A stretch of DNA of 39,148 bases from an uncultured Acetatifactor sp. (GTDB taxonomy: Bacteria > Bacillota > Clostridia > Lachnospirales > Lachnospiraceae): NCBI GenBank assembly GCA_947624245.1, contig CANQJL010000022.1:1-39148 (forward strand). The letters run 5' to 3'. The notes under the pieces are model-generated. The model was not told where the DNA came from. It searched no databases and saw nothing but the letters and a program-made list of their open reading frames with translations. The position numbers were made by a program, and so were the translations under genes. Of the stretch, positions 14,267 through 22,915 are shown piece by piece (position 1 is the stretch's first letter; each line of letters begins with the position of its first letter).

Positions 14267-15873
14267 AAAACATCAAAATTCTTGTCATCAACGGAAGCCC
14301 AAAGGGCGAAAGAAGCAACACGCTGAAGCTGACCAACGCTTTTTTAGAGGGGATTTGCGCGGCCGGTCAGGCCGAGATTCAGCGGCTCACTGTATCAAAG
14401 ATGGATATCCGCTCCTGCAGCGGGTGCTTTTCCTGCTGGAAAGACACGCCCGGCCTATGCTGTATTCACGACGATATGCAGCTCGTCCTCGAAAAATTAT
14501 TGTGGGCGGATCTGACAATTTGGAGCTTTCCCTTATACTATTTCAGTCTGCCCGGCAAGCTGAAAACGGTCATTGACCGGCAACTCCCCCTCACGCTGCC
14601 GTTCATGTCGTCCGACGCGGAAGGCGGCGGCCACCGCACGCGGTACGATATGAGCCAAAAGAAAAACGTGTTGATCTCGACCTGCGGTTTTTACACGGCC
14701 AAGACCAATTACGACAGCGTCACAGCACAATTTGACCGACTCTACGGCAAAGGGAACTATTGCGCCCTGTTCTGCGGAGAGGGCGAGCTTTTTCGCGTTC
14801 CGGAATTGGCCGCCCGCACGGACGAATATCTCGCCGTTGTCCGACAGGCCGGAACGGAATATATCTGCGGCGGAATCCGACAAGAGACAACCGAAAAACT
14901 GCAGGAGCTTTTATTTCCGAGAGATGTTTTCGAGCGCATGGCGGACGCCAGCTGGGGCGTTTCCGATACCGGTGAAAAGGAGGACTCTTCGCTGACTTTT
15001 ACCAAGCAGATGGCGGCTCTCTACAACCCTGCCATGTATAGCGGAACTGACTTTACTTTCGATATGGATTATACCGACATCGGAAAGCGCTACCGCGTGA
15101 TCCTCGGAAAGACAAACAGCCGTGTTGCGGAGCAATTTGACGGCGAGCCGAACACGGTGATCCACACGCCTTTTTCTGTATGGCAGTCCATCGCCGCCGG
15201 CGAGATTGGGGGCTCCGAAGCGCTGATGAAGCATCTGTATTCCGTGGAGGGCGATTTTCGGCTGATGCTGAGATGGGACGATTATTTCGGGCAAAATCAT
15301 GAGGGGACGCAGACAAAAAAAGAACCGGCTGTCGCGAAAACAAATATGGGCTGTCTCTTAACGCCTTGGATCGTTTTCTGGGTCGCTGCCGGGATTCATG
15401 CTTTTGGGGGAAGTATCCTCAGCATCTTTTCCTGCTCATTGCTGCCCCTGCTGTTCTACAAAAATAAAAAGACCATATATGATGTGATTTCCGCCGCGGC
15501 AGTAAGTGCGTTTTCCCTTCTGCTCCTCCTTCACCTGCCGGCGGTTCTTGTCATGCCCCTGTCCTATCTGGCGTATGGCGTGATGTGGAGCCTCTCCGCT
15601 TTTGGCAAAATCCCGCTCACCGCCGAATATTCCATGAATCATTACGGCGGGGAAAAGGCGTTTCAAAATCCGCTGTTTCTCCAAACAAACCGTATTCTGA
15701 CGGCCGCATGGGGGATTTTGTACCTGCTGACGTCCATTGTAAGCTTTTTTCTCATGCGCACCGCCGCCGGAAGCTATATCGGAATCATCAATTCCGTCCT
15801 GCCCGCCGTCATGGGGATTTTTACCGCATGGTTCCAAAAATGGTATCCGCGCAGAATAGCGAGGGGAGCTTGA
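14263..15873 (+). CDS. Flavodoxin-like NADPH:FMN reductase fused to an SCP2-like and membrane domain
   Basis: A 536-residue multidomain protein. Residues 1-190 are an FMN-dependent reductase fold with ILVINGSPKGERSNT (FMN phosphate loop) and a CSGCFSCW cysteine cluster seen in this family. Residues about 260-350 resemble the SCP2 sterol/lipid-carrier fold (HTPFSVWQSIAAGEIGGSEA, then VEGDFRLMLRWDDYFG). The last 170 residues contain about five to six membrane helices. It may reduce a quinone or xenobiotic at the membrane; this is inference. Translation starts at TTG (14263) with GGAGGAG 5-6 nt upstream and overlaps the PadR stop. A longer frame from 14215 would overlap PadR more and has no such site. 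Confidence 0.82.
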   Translation: MKNIKILVINGSPKGERSNTLKLTNAFLEGICAAGQAEIQRLTVSKMDIRSCSGCFSCWKDTPGLCCIHDDMQLVLEKLLWADLTIWSFPLYYFSLPGKLKTVIDRQLPLTLPFMSSDAEGGGHRTRYDMSQKKNVLISTCGFYTAKTNYDSVTAQFDRLYGKGNYCALFCGEGELFRVPELAARTDEYLAVVRQAGTEYICGGIRQETTEKLQELLFPRDVFERMADASWGVSDTGEKEDSSLTFTKQMAALYNPAMYSGTDFTFDMDYTDIGKRYRVILGKTNSRVAEQFDGEPNTVIHTPFSVWQSIAAGEIGGSEALMKHLYSVEGDFRLMLRWDDYFGQNHEGTQTKKEPAVAKTNMGCLLTPWIVFWVAAGIHAFGGSILSIFSCSLLPLLFYKNKKTIYDVISAAAVSAFSLLLLLHLPAVLVMPLSYLAYGVMWSLSAFGKIPLTAEYSMNHYGGEKAFQNPLFLQTNRILTAAWGILYLLTSIVSFFLMRTAAGSYIGIINSVLPAVMGIFTAWFQKWYPRRIARGA

Positions 15874-15965
15874 AATTATTCTGTTTCTTTGCACCAGCAA
15901 TTTAACCCCAAACAAAAAGCAAAACTACCAAGCAAATAAAAAACAATACTCCCCTACTTTCCAAT

Positions 15966-16433
15966 CTATTTTTTCTCAATTTTTCTAAGTATAGCCATAA
16001 CATCCGGCTGCGTTGGCGTGAATTTGATACCGCGCTTTAACATACCCATGACTTTTCTCGCTTTTTGCTCAATCTCTCTGGCAGTATGTTCACTCGTCAA
16101 CATCAGATGATTTCCGGCAATTGTATATTCACGCTCTATATACTCCTCCGTTATGGGGAATATATCCTGTATCAGAAATGCGCTCTCCCTATTATCGTCC
16201 AGTTTGACGATATGAAGAATGTCGCAAGGTTTTCCGGCCTTTTCTTTTTCCTCCATAATCCGTCTGTATTTTTCAATTTGACTGGACAACGGTATCATCC
16301 AGTATATTCCGGCACTCGAATCTTCAAAGCAATAATAATGCGGTCTGTTCCCCGCTTTATTCCCTTTCAGGTAAGGGTCTGACATATCATCGAAAAACTT
16401 ATCTTTGATAATATAAAAGCCTGTTTTCTTCAT
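15966..16433 (-). CDS. cptN: Type III toxin-antitoxin endoribonuclease, CptN-like
   Basis: A 155-residue protein of the ToxN/CptN superfamily of RNases. MKKTGFYIIKDKFFDDM is the recognisable opening. The lengths match the family, and the locus architecture is decisive: a promoter, 45-nt tandem repeats and a terminator lie immediately upstream on the same strand. The toxin cleaves cellular RNA; it also processes the repeat RNA into monomers that bind and silence it, usually as a closed ring or larger assembly. I do not assert individual catalytic residues. The start at 16433 has a GAGGAC site. The upstream terminator lets only a fraction of transcripts reach the toxin. Such systems can act in phage defence by abortive infection or in element maintenance. 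Confidence 0.87.
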   Translation of the reverse strand: MKKTGFYIIKDKFFDDMSDPYLKGNKAGNRPHYYCFEDSSAGIYWMIPLSSQIEKYRRIMEEKEKAGKPCDILHIVKLDDNRESAFLIQDIFPITEEYIEREYTIAGNHLMLTSEHTAREIEQKARKVMGMLKRGIKFTPTQPDVMAILRKIEKK

Positions 16434-16451
16434 TTGTCTGTCCTCATTACA

Positions 16452-16481
16452 GAAAAGTCCTTCGCCTTACGGCGAAGGACT
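16452..16481 (-). terminator. Leaky terminator between antitoxin RNA and toxin gene
   Basis: AGTCCTTCGCC (16456-16466) pairs perfectly with GGCGAAGGACT (16471-16481) around TTAC. On the minus strand a TTTT follows. Its place between the repeats and the toxin is the signature of type III systems: it sets the excess of antitoxin RNA over toxin mRNA. Confidence 0.88.
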
Positions 16482-16483
16482 AT

Positions 16484-16588
16484 ACTTTCAACCCAACCAC
16501 TTATATACCGCATATTGGTCAGCGGTAAACTTTCAACCCGACCATTTATATACCACATATCGGTCAGTGGTAAACTTTCCTTGTGCTA
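16484..16588 (-). ncRNA. cptI: CptI-like antitoxin RNA with 2.1 tandem 45-nt repeats
   Basis: Two 45-nt units (16484-16528 and 16529-16573) and a 7-nt partial unit (16574-16580) are transcribed leftward. They differ at five positions. Each unit can form a pseudoknot: stem 1 UACCRC/GYGGUA and stem 2 UGACC with GGU(C/U)G downstream. Four of the five differences fall in these stems and keep pairing, including one A-U to G-C exchange. The RNA likely starts near 16585, after the promoter at 16591-16619, and stops at 16456. It is cut into units by the toxin and inhibits it. Confidence 0.87.
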
Positions 16589-16590
16589 TT

Positions 16591-16619
16591 ATTCTAGCAG
16601 GCACAAGGCAGAAAGTCAA
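16591..16619 (-). promoter_or_regulatory. Promoter of the type III toxin-antitoxin operon
   Basis: On the minus strand TTGACT (16614-16619) and TAGAAT (16591-16596) are separated by 17 bp, placing transcription start about 10 nt before the first repeat. Confidence 0.8.
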
Positions 16620-16835
16620 TACGGCTTTCCCTTAAAATTTTATGTTTTTACCGCATAATTTATACATATTTTGTAAGTGCTCAAACTCAGTGTATCCTTT
16701 GTTATTCTTAACTATATACTGCAAACTGCCAATTATTCTTTCCCTTATCTATATTTAATTTACATGGTGCTAGCACCACATATATAACCAATAAGGAAGA
16801 ATAATTTAACTCTACAAGACGCTGATTTCTATTTT
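16620..16835. other. AT-rich gap with one 14-bp palindrome
   Basis: No gene is seen between the antitoxin promoter and the MGMT gene. The only clear element is TGGTGCTAGCACCA (16765-16778), a perfect palindrome that may be an operator or weak terminator stem. Together with the antitoxin RNA this accounts for the 402-bp stretch without a protein gene. Confidence 0.5.
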
Positions 16836-17489
16836 CTAATTTTGCAGACCAATTTCCTTTTCTTCCTCCCTATATCCGTACTTTTCAAGGTCGACCCTGC
16901 CGTCCGTCACCTCGATTCCGTCCGCCTCCAGAAGCCCTGCCTGTATCCCCGCTCCTCCGAACGCGAACTCTCCGGCCAGCTCCCCCTTGGAGTTCACCAC
17001 ACGATAACAGGGGATTCCCTCGGGGTCCGGATTCCTATGAAGCGCATTTCCGACTGCCCGCGCCATCTTTTTGTCACCGGCGAGCTCCGCTATCTGCCCG
17101 TAGGTGGCCACCTTTCCCTTAGGAATCTTCTTTACCGCCTCATAGATCCTTTTTGTGGGGCTGTCCGTTACCAGATCATAGCTTTCCGCAATCATGCGCT
17201 TTATGTCCTTATCCGGAATACTGCCGTCCAATATGATCGTGTTCCAGTGCTCCTTGTTCTGGTGCCACCCGGGAAGCACAGATTTATATGCGCTTCTCCA
17301 GAAGTCTCTCCACTCCGGATCCACCTTCACATTCAGATTGATATATCCCTCCCTCTCATAGGTCCAGAGGAACGCCTTCTTCGAGCCCTTCACCCGCACC
17401 AGCTGCCAGTTGGCATCATGGAACGGCGCCTCCTGATATGTATTTGGAAAGGACAGACCATACGCAAGCGCTTCTTTTCTTGTCTTCAT
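16836..17489 (-). CDS. MmcQ/YjbR-like domain fused to an MGMT-type DNA alkyltransferase domain
   Basis: A 217-residue fusion. Residues about 1-115 match the MmcQ/YjbR fold (KEALAYGLSFPNTYQEAPFHD, and NLNVKVDPEWRDFWR). Residues about 125-205 match the DNA-binding half of O6-alkylguanine-DNA methyltransferase, with VATYGQIAELAG, ARAVGNALHRNP and IPCYRVVNSKGELAG. The alkyl-acceptor Cys is present, but the usual PCHR motif reads PCYR, so whether it transfers alkyl groups or works as an alkyltransferase-like lesion sensor is open. The start at 17489 has AGGAG upstream. It stands alone, with a strong minus-strand terminator separating it from the dynamin gene upstream. Confidence 0.88.
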   Translation of the reverse strand: MKTRKEALAYGLSFPNTYQEAPFHDANWQLVRVKGSKKAFLWTYEREGYINLNVKVDPEWRDFWRSAYKSVLPGWHQNKEHWNTIILDGSIPDKDIKRMIAESYDLVTDSPTKRIYEAVKKIPKGKVATYGQIAELAGDKKMARAVGNALHRNPDPEGIPCYRVVNSKGELAGEFAFGGAGIQAGLLEADGIEVTDGRVDLEKYGYREEEKEIGLQN

Positions 17490-17546
17490 ATATGCTCCTG
17501 TTCCGCTCTTAAAGCCGCACGACCTCACGGTCAGTGGTAAAAGAAA

Positions 17547-17570
17547 GCAGGTGCACTCCCGTGCACCTGC
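17547..17570 (-). terminator. Terminator of the dynamin-like GTPase gene
   Basis: GCAGGTGCAC (17547-17556) and GTGCACCTGC (17561-17570) form a perfect 10-bp stem with a 4-nt loop, about 50 nt after the GTPase stop. TTTCTTTT follows on the minus strand. Confidence 0.85.
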
Positions 17571-17618
17571 AGTAAATACCGACTACATCGTCAATGAACG
17601 CTGCAAATTCCATGCACC

Positions 17619-20099
17619 CTACACCCAGAAAGATGTCAGTCTCAGATTCCAGATGATGTCGTTCAATTGTTTTTGACAGCCGAACAGTTCTGTGGCGACG
17701 TCCGCCACCTTTTCTCCCAGCTGCTTCATCGCGTCGCGGTTCTCTACCATGGCTTTCATGTACAGAGAATATGTATCCAGATTGCTCTCGAACTGCGTCT
17801 TGATCTGCACCAACAGGGACTCCAGCGAATCGCGGTAATCTCTGCTGTAGTCTTCGCACATACTGTCTGCGATCTCCACCAGCATTTTCTCCACGTCCTG
17901 AATAAATCCCGTCTTATCCAGATACTCGCCCTTGAACATCAGGAATTTCTCGGTCCGGCAATGGGAGTCGTACAGTTCGCCCCAGTTCGTGATGCCGGGC
18001 TTTACCACCTGCGGAACGGGCACGTCCAGGAAAAATTTCTTGGCGGACTTACTGATATTGCCGTTCTCCATGATGGTGTTCTTGACCTTCTCCATAAAGA
18101 TATCCCGCTGGCTCTCCAGCAATATCTTTCTCTGGGTGAGGAACCGATCCGTGTACTCGTCGATCACCTGATTGATCATATCGCGGACGTTCTCTTTGTC
18201 GCGGTCCTTCACCTTTACCTTGCCCAGCAGGCCCAGGAACCAGCCGCGCAGCTCCTTTCCCATGCGGTTTATGGTATCGTCTACGATAGCGTTGTGGAGC
18301 GTCGCCCGATCCAGCCCCAGCGTGGCATTGATCTCGTCGGGCAGCGGCATATTCACGGGAACGGAAAACTCGTTATACGCCGTCTCAATGGATTCGTTGA
18401 TCGTCCTGCGCAGCTCGACAATATTTTTCTCGATTCCCTTGATCTTCACGCGGTTGCTCTCGCGCAGGGACACTGCGCGGTTGCTCAGCTTGGAGAGCGC
18501 CTTATCCACACTGTCGATGATGGCTGACGCCTTCACTGCCGACGCATACTTTTCACCGTACTGCAAGATCTCGCTCTCCAGCGCGTACAGACCGGCAGCT
18601 ATCTCCAGCACGGAGCTGTCGTCGTTTCGCTTCTGCGCATCCTGCAAGGCCTCCTCGCAGCGCTCATGCATACGCTTTGTGGCGAACTCGGACATGGCGC
18701 ATCGATTCTCCCGGTAGCAGAAGCCGCCGAACTTATCAGTCATATTGTTGAGGCCCTTGTTGAAATCGGACTCGTCCTTCTCCGTGGCGATATGATTTCT
18801 CACCGCTCTTGCCGCATAGCCGTATTTCGCGGAGAGGAAGAACAATTTCTTATCGGCAAGCCGGATAGAAAAGGAATCGTCGTCCTTGTATATGATTTCC
18901 TCATGCTGCAGGTCCGTTCTTGCATCTGCATCGATACTGTCGGCCCAGTTGATCACGAACAGCGAACGTCCGATGTCAATACTGGTCTTACTGTTCTTCT
19001 CCTCAGCCTTCTTCAGATATTTCAGCAGTGCGTTGTTGCCGCTTCCCTCTGTCTTGTTGGGCGCGGCCACAAAGATCAATATGGACTGCTTCTGCTCGGA
19101 CAGAGCGTCCATCAGAACGGTCTGATGCTCCGCGTAATTGCTGTCCGTTCCGGGCGTATCGTAGATGACATACTGGACGTTCGCACTGTCCAGCGCCACG
19201 GGGAAACGAATGCGGACATCGGAGCCCACGCTTTCCATGCCGTTTAGCATCGTCAGTACGGTGCGGATCTGATCGTGCTGAAGCATTCCTTCCTTGCACA
19301 CCCGACCGATCTCCTCCTCGATGGCAGTTCTGGACATATTGTCGGAAGGCCCGCTGACATATTTAAATCCTTCGATAGCCTTGTCCCACTCCAGCACGGA
19401 AAAGGTTCCGTCCAACACGAAGCTGATCTTCACGGGCTCGCCGGGCTTGGGACTGGAGATACAGAACATCTTTGCGGTGGCGGAGGTAATCTTCTCGGGC
19501 AGTATCTTATAACCCAGCAGCGCATTGATCAGTGTGGATTTACCGGTACTGTATACGCCGGTAAAGCACAGGCTCACCGCATTGTCCTTGAGGTCGTCGA
19601 TCTTGTCGTGAATGTTGATGCGTTCCTCGTCGATCTGCTCGGCAAAGCTCTCCGCGCTTCTTCTGACATTATCGCTTTCCATGGGAATCTCGAACAGGTT
19701 CTCTCTGTGCCTGCCTAGGATTTCTGCGGCCTGTTCGCCGTATTTCCTGACCTCATCAAAGGTATGGGCCATATCCGGCAGCATCGCGATAAGAGTAGGC
19801 GTGATCTTGCAGGAAGTGGACTCTGCATTGTAGTACTCTGCCATCTGTACAAAGTCCTCATAGTCCATCTTTGTCGTGATGACCTGCATCTCGATTTCCT
19901 TAAGACCTTCAAAAGAATTCACAATATCCTCAAAAAAAGCATTTCCATGATCCTGAAGAACGAAATTCCCCTTTAAGTCCATATAATGCATAAGTCGGCT
20001 GTCACTGTCGATAGCGACCTCGATTCCGTCCTGAAAACGATGGAATTCTATTTCCTTTTTCGCCGGATGATATTTCATCTGTAAAACCTGCTTGCTCAT
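17619..20099 (-). CDS. Bacterial dynamin-like GTPase
   Basis: An 826-residue large GTPase of the dynamin family. The P loop GVYSTGKST lies near residue 183, followed by a switch Thr in KITSATA, the G3 motif DTPGTDS near 310 and a G4-like VINWAD near 388. The remaining 430 residues are mainly helical, with long charged coils that resemble the dynamin stalk. There is no clear transmembrane pair near the end, unlike some bacterial dynamins, so membrane contact may be peripheral. Relatives remodel or protect membranes, sometimes in phage defence or stress; the role here is not known. The start at 20099 has GGAGG 5 nt upstream; a GTG at 20105 overlaps that site. It has its own promoter and terminator. 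Confidence 0.88.
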   Translation of the reverse strand: MSKQVLQMKYHPAKKEIEFHRFQDGIEVAIDSDSRLMHYMDLKGNFVLQDHGNAFFEDIVNSFEGLKEIEMQVITTKMDYEDFVQMAEYYNAESTSCKITPTLIAMLPDMAHTFDEVRKYGEQAAEILGRHRENLFEIPMESDNVRRSAESFAEQIDEERINIHDKIDDLKDNAVSLCFTGVYSTGKSTLINALLGYKILPEKITSATAKMFCISSPKPGEPVKISFVLDGTFSVLEWDKAIEGFKYVSGPSDNMSRTAIEEEIGRVCKEGMLQHDQIRTVLTMLNGMESVGSDVRIRFPVALDSANVQYVIYDTPGTDSNYAEHQTVLMDALSEQKQSILIFVAAPNKTEGSGNNALLKYLKKAEEKNSKTSIDIGRSLFVINWADSIDADARTDLQHEEIIYKDDDSFSIRLADKKLFFLSAKYGYAARAVRNHIATEKDESDFNKGLNNMTDKFGGFCYRENRCAMSEFATKRMHERCEEALQDAQKRNDDSSVLEIAAGLYALESEILQYGEKYASAVKASAIIDSVDKALSKLSNRAVSLRESNRVKIKGIEKNIVELRRTINESIETAYNEFSVPVNMPLPDEINATLGLDRATLHNAIVDDTINRMGKELRGWFLGLLGKVKVKDRDKENVRDMINQVIDEYTDRFLTQRKILLESQRDIFMEKVKNTIMENGNISKSAKKFFLDVPVPQVVKPGITNWGELYDSHCRTEKFLMFKGEYLDKTGFIQDVEKMLVEIADSMCEDYSRDYRDSLESLLVQIKTQFESNLDTYSLYMKAMVENRDAMKQLGEKVADVATELFGCQKQLNDIIWNLRLTSFWV

Positions 20100-20161
20100 G
20101 GCCACCTCCCATGTATCTGCGACACAATCGCCCTATGTAGCGTACAAAAACCATTTCTATT

Positions 20162-20190
20162 ATTATAAACCATTACCCCGATATAATCAA
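20162..20190 (-). promoter_or_regulatory. Promoter of the dynamin-like gene
   Basis: On the minus strand TTGATT (20185-20190) and TATAAT (20162-20167) are 17 bp apart, about 60 bp before the start codon. Confidence 0.7.
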
Positions 20191-20273
20191 TGTTCAATTA
20201 CCCGATTATGTAAAATTACGCATAAAATCTTTCCCGCTCGGAAAAAATAAAACAAAAAACGGAGGTTGCACTT

Positions 20274-20708
20274 ATGGTAAATAACGATACGATCTATCTG
20301 CTCAAGGAATGCGATTCCGGCTCCAAGATGGCCGTCTCCACAATCGACGAGGTAATGGAGAAGATCGGCAGCTCCGACATGAAGCAGCTGCTTTGCAAGA
20401 GCCGCGAGCACCACGAGGAGCTGGGCAACCGGATCCACTCTCAGCTCATAGAACACCACAGCGAGGAGAAGGATCCCAACGTGATGGCAAAGAGCATGTC
20501 CTGGATGAAGACCAACATGAAGCTCGGCATGGACAACAGCGATTCCACGATCGCCGATCTGGTCACGGACGGCTGCGACATGGGCATCAAGTCCCTTCAC
20601 AAGTATATGAATCAGTACAAGGCCGCGGACGAGACGTCGAAGGGCCTCTGCAGGGACCTGATCTCCATTGAGGAGGAGCTTCGGAAGGACCTGCGGAAAT
20701 ATCTGTAA
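20274..20708 (+). CDS. Helical protein of unknown function, ferritin-like appearance
   Basis: A 144-residue all-helical soluble protein with four likely helices. Histidine and glutamate occur together in SREHHEELGNRIHSQLIEHHSEE and near LHKYMNQY, which recalls ferritin-like four-helix bundles, but I cannot match a named family with confidence. It has no signal peptide or membrane helix. CGGAGG lies 8-9 nt before the start. It is monocistronic and divergent from the dynamin-like gene. Function unknown; a metal-binding or stress role is only a guess. Confidence 0.7.
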   Translation: MVNNDTIYLLKECDSGSKMAVSTIDEVMEKIGSSDMKQLLCKSREHHEELGNRIHSQLIEHHSEEKDPNVMAKSMSWMKTNMKLGMDNSDSTIADLVTDGCDMGIKSLHKYMNQYKAADETSKGLCRDLISIEEELRKDLRKYL

Positions 20709-20749
20709 CCGCAGGAAAGGCTGCTATGTCTGCAGATATTTATCCGCCT

Positions 20750-21586
20750 TCATAACAGCCTTGCCTGTTCCCTGAGCAGAGCGATCTCCGCCTGATAGCC
20801 GTCCAATTCGTTCGGTGTCTCCAGATAAAAGGGCCGCCCCTTAAGGGCTTCATGTGTCACGATCCTGCGGAAAGCCTCCAGGCCGATACAGCCCTTTCCG
20901 ATCTTTTCATGCCTGTCCTTGTGACTGTCTTTGGGATTCATGGAGTCGTTCAGGTGAATGGCCTTCAGCCGCTGAAGCCCCACCGTATCGTCAAATTCCT
21001 TCAGCACGCCGTCCAGATCGTCCACGATGTCATAGCCGCCGTCCCACACATGGCAGGTATCCAGACATACGCCCAGCTTCTCCTTCAGGTCCACCCTGTC
21101 TATGATCTCCCGCAGCTCCTGAAAGCTTCCTCCCACCTCGCTGCCCTTGCCCGCCATAGTCTCAAGCAGTACCGTGGTATGCATATCTTCCTTCAGGACA
21201 CGGTTCAGAGCGTCGGCGATCAGTTCGATCCCCGCCAAAGCGCCCTGGCCCACATGGCTGCCGGGATGAAAATTGTACATAACGCCCGGAATCATCTCCA
21301 GCCGTCTCAAATCGTCTTCCATTGTCTCCAGCGCAAACCTTCGGATATTCTCGTCCTTTGCACATGCGTTTAAAGTGTACGGCGCATGTGCCAGAGGGCT
21401 TGCGATTCCGGTCTTCTCGAAACAGTCCAGCATGGCCCGCACGTCCCCTGGGTCCCACACCTTGGCTGCGCCGCCCCGGGGATTTCTGGTAAAGAACTGA
21501 AAGGTATTCGCTCCTATTGATTCTGCCGTCTGCGCCATCGCCAAAAAGCCTTTGGAAGAAGACAGATGACAACCGATCCGCAACAT
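20750..21586 (-). CDS. nfo: Deoxyribonuclease IV (endonuclease IV), AP endonuclease
   Basis: A 278-residue TIM-barrel AP endonuclease that cuts DNA 5' of abasic sites and clears blocked 3' ends in base excision repair, using three zinc ions. Family motifs are [10 protein letters not shown] at the start, the barrel histidines in LAHAPYTLN and [36 protein letters not shown] and [21 protein letters not shown]. Length is normal. AAGGAG lies about 15 nt upstream. It closes a minus-strand run with asnS and the NlpC/P60 gene, spaced by 19 nt from the latter, so they may share a transcript. Confidence 0.96.
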   Translation of the reverse strand: MLRIGCHLSSSKGFLAMAQTAESIGANTFQFFTRNPRGGAAKVWDPGDVRAMLDCFEKTGIASPLAHAPYTLNACAKDENIRRFALETMEDDLRRLEMIPGVMYNFHPGSHVGQGALAGIELIADALNRVLKEDMHTTVLLETMAGKGSEVGGSFQELREIIDRVDLKEKLGVCLDTCHVWDGGYDIVDDLDGVLKEFDDTVGLQRLKAIHLNDSMNPKDSHKDRHEKIGKGCIGLEAFRRIVTHEALKGRPFYLETPNELDGYQAEIALLREQARLL

Positions 21587-21605
21587 GATATTATGCCTCT
21601 CTCCT

Positions 21606-22820
21606 TTAGATGATCCTGCGCACTGCGATAATGGTCCTGTAGGTGGCGCCGTTTACCTTGATGCCGCCTCGGGGATAAGGGTTGCTGTTGCTGGCATGAA
21701 CTACCATGCCGCCGCCGATATAGATTGCCACATGCCCTTCATAGCAGATCAGGTCGCCGGGCTGGGCGTCCGAATAGTTCACGCTCGTCCCCGCGTTTCG
21801 CTGCTCCGTGGAGGTTCTGGGCAGATTATAACCGAAATTGCTGTATACCCGATAGGTAAAGCCGGAGCAGTCCGCCCCGTTGGTCAGGCTCGTCCCTCCC
21901 GATACATAAGGATTGCCTATATACTGACAGGCGAACTTTGCCACCTTCTTGCCTAAATCGCTGCCAGACGAGCCGTCAATGATCTTCGTGTAATCCGTAG
22001 TGGCGTAGGTAGCGTTCGCTGCGTTCTGAGCCGCCTGCATCTGCTGCAGCTTCTCTTTGTCCTGCTGCAGAAGCTTCTGGGCCACCGCCGCCTGCTGCCT
22101 TGCCTTATCCAGCTCGGCCTCGTAATTGTCGGACTCTTTCTTTTTCTCCGCCAGCATTGCGTCGAGAGAGACCTTCTGGTCTTGCAGAGCGGCCCTGTCG
22201 CTTTCCAGCTGCTGCTTGTCGGACTCCAGCTCGGCCTCCTCCTGCTCCAGCAGAGCCCACAGGTCCTGAATCTGATCCTTTGACTCGATATACTGATCCA
22301 GCTGCATCTTGCTGTACGCATACACCTTTTCGATATAGTCCATGCGGTTCAGCATATCGGTGAAATCGGTCCCCCCGAAAATAGCCGTCAGATAAGAGTC
22401 GTTCCCCTGCTCGTAAAGTATTCTGGTGCGGGCCGCCATATTCAGACGCTGATCCTCCTCCTGCTGCTTGGCTTCCTCATACTCCGCGGCAGTCAGCGTG
22501 ATCTGCTCCTGCTTTTCCTGAATCTCCGTCTCCTTCGCGGCGATCTCCTCTTCCTTGAGACCGATGCTTGCCATGGTATTGATGATCTCGGAGTTCAGAT
22601 CTTCGATCTTCTCCAAAATCATATCCTGCTGCGCCTCCCAGTCGGAGATCTGACCGTATAACTCGTTCAGCGCTTCCTGACGCCGATTGATCTCCTCCTG
22701 AAGTTCATTCGCGGTAGTAGCCTGCACTGTCAGAACATGTGATGCCCCCGTATGCACCGCAGCCGCCAAAAGACTTACGATCAGTATGAAATTTACGATT
22801 CCGGCTCCCCTTTTCTTCAT
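21606..22820 (-). CDS. CwlO-like secreted NlpC/P60 peptidoglycan hydrolase
   Basis: A 404-residue cell-wall enzyme. A signal peptide occupies about residues 1-33 (MKKRGAG, then [16 protein letters not shown]). Residues about 35-275 are a long coiled coil rich in Gln and Glu, the kind that in CwlO and PcsB contacts FtsEX to switch activity. The last 120 residues are an NlpC/P60 domain with catalytic Cys in [12 protein letters not shown], His in GHVAIYIGG, and a later HASN. It probably cuts peptide stems between D-iGlu and the diamino acid during growth or separation. The start has AGGA upstream. Confidence 0.93.
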   Translation of the reverse strand: MKKRGAGIVNFILIVSLLAAAVHTGASHVLTVQATTANELQEEINRRQEALNELYGQISDWEAQQDMILEKIEDLNSEIINTMASIGLKEEEIAAKETEIQEKQEQITLTAAEYEEAKQQEEDQRLNMAARTRILYEQGNDSYLTAIFGGTDFTDMLNRMDYIEKVYAYSKMQLDQYIESKDQIQDLWALLEQEEAELESDKQQLESDRAALQDQKVSLDAMLAEKKKESDNYEAELDKARQQAAVAQKLLQQDKEKLQQMQAAQNAANATYATTDYTKIIDGSSGSDLGKKVAKFACQYIGNPYVSGGTSLTNGADCSGFTYRVYSNFGYNLPRTSTEQRNAGTSVNYSDAQPGDLICYEGHVAIYIGGGMVVHASNSNPYPRGGIKVNGATYRTIIAVRRII

Positions 22821-22915
22821 AGGTAAATCCTATCACACTTTCGACAGATTTTCACGTAAAAACCACATACAAGGCCTTAAGATTTTATAAACAGCGGCCG
22901 GTTTTTCAGCCCCGC

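Noticed and set aside
15874..15965. Possible small gene or element between the flavodoxin fusion and the toxin gene
   Set aside because: Only AT-rich sequence; no start site, hairpin or motif stands out.
16484..16580. Tandem 45-nt repeats as a CRISPR fragment
   Set aside because: The units are directly adjacent with no spacers, no cas genes are present, and a promoter, terminator and toxin gene explain them as an antitoxin RNA.
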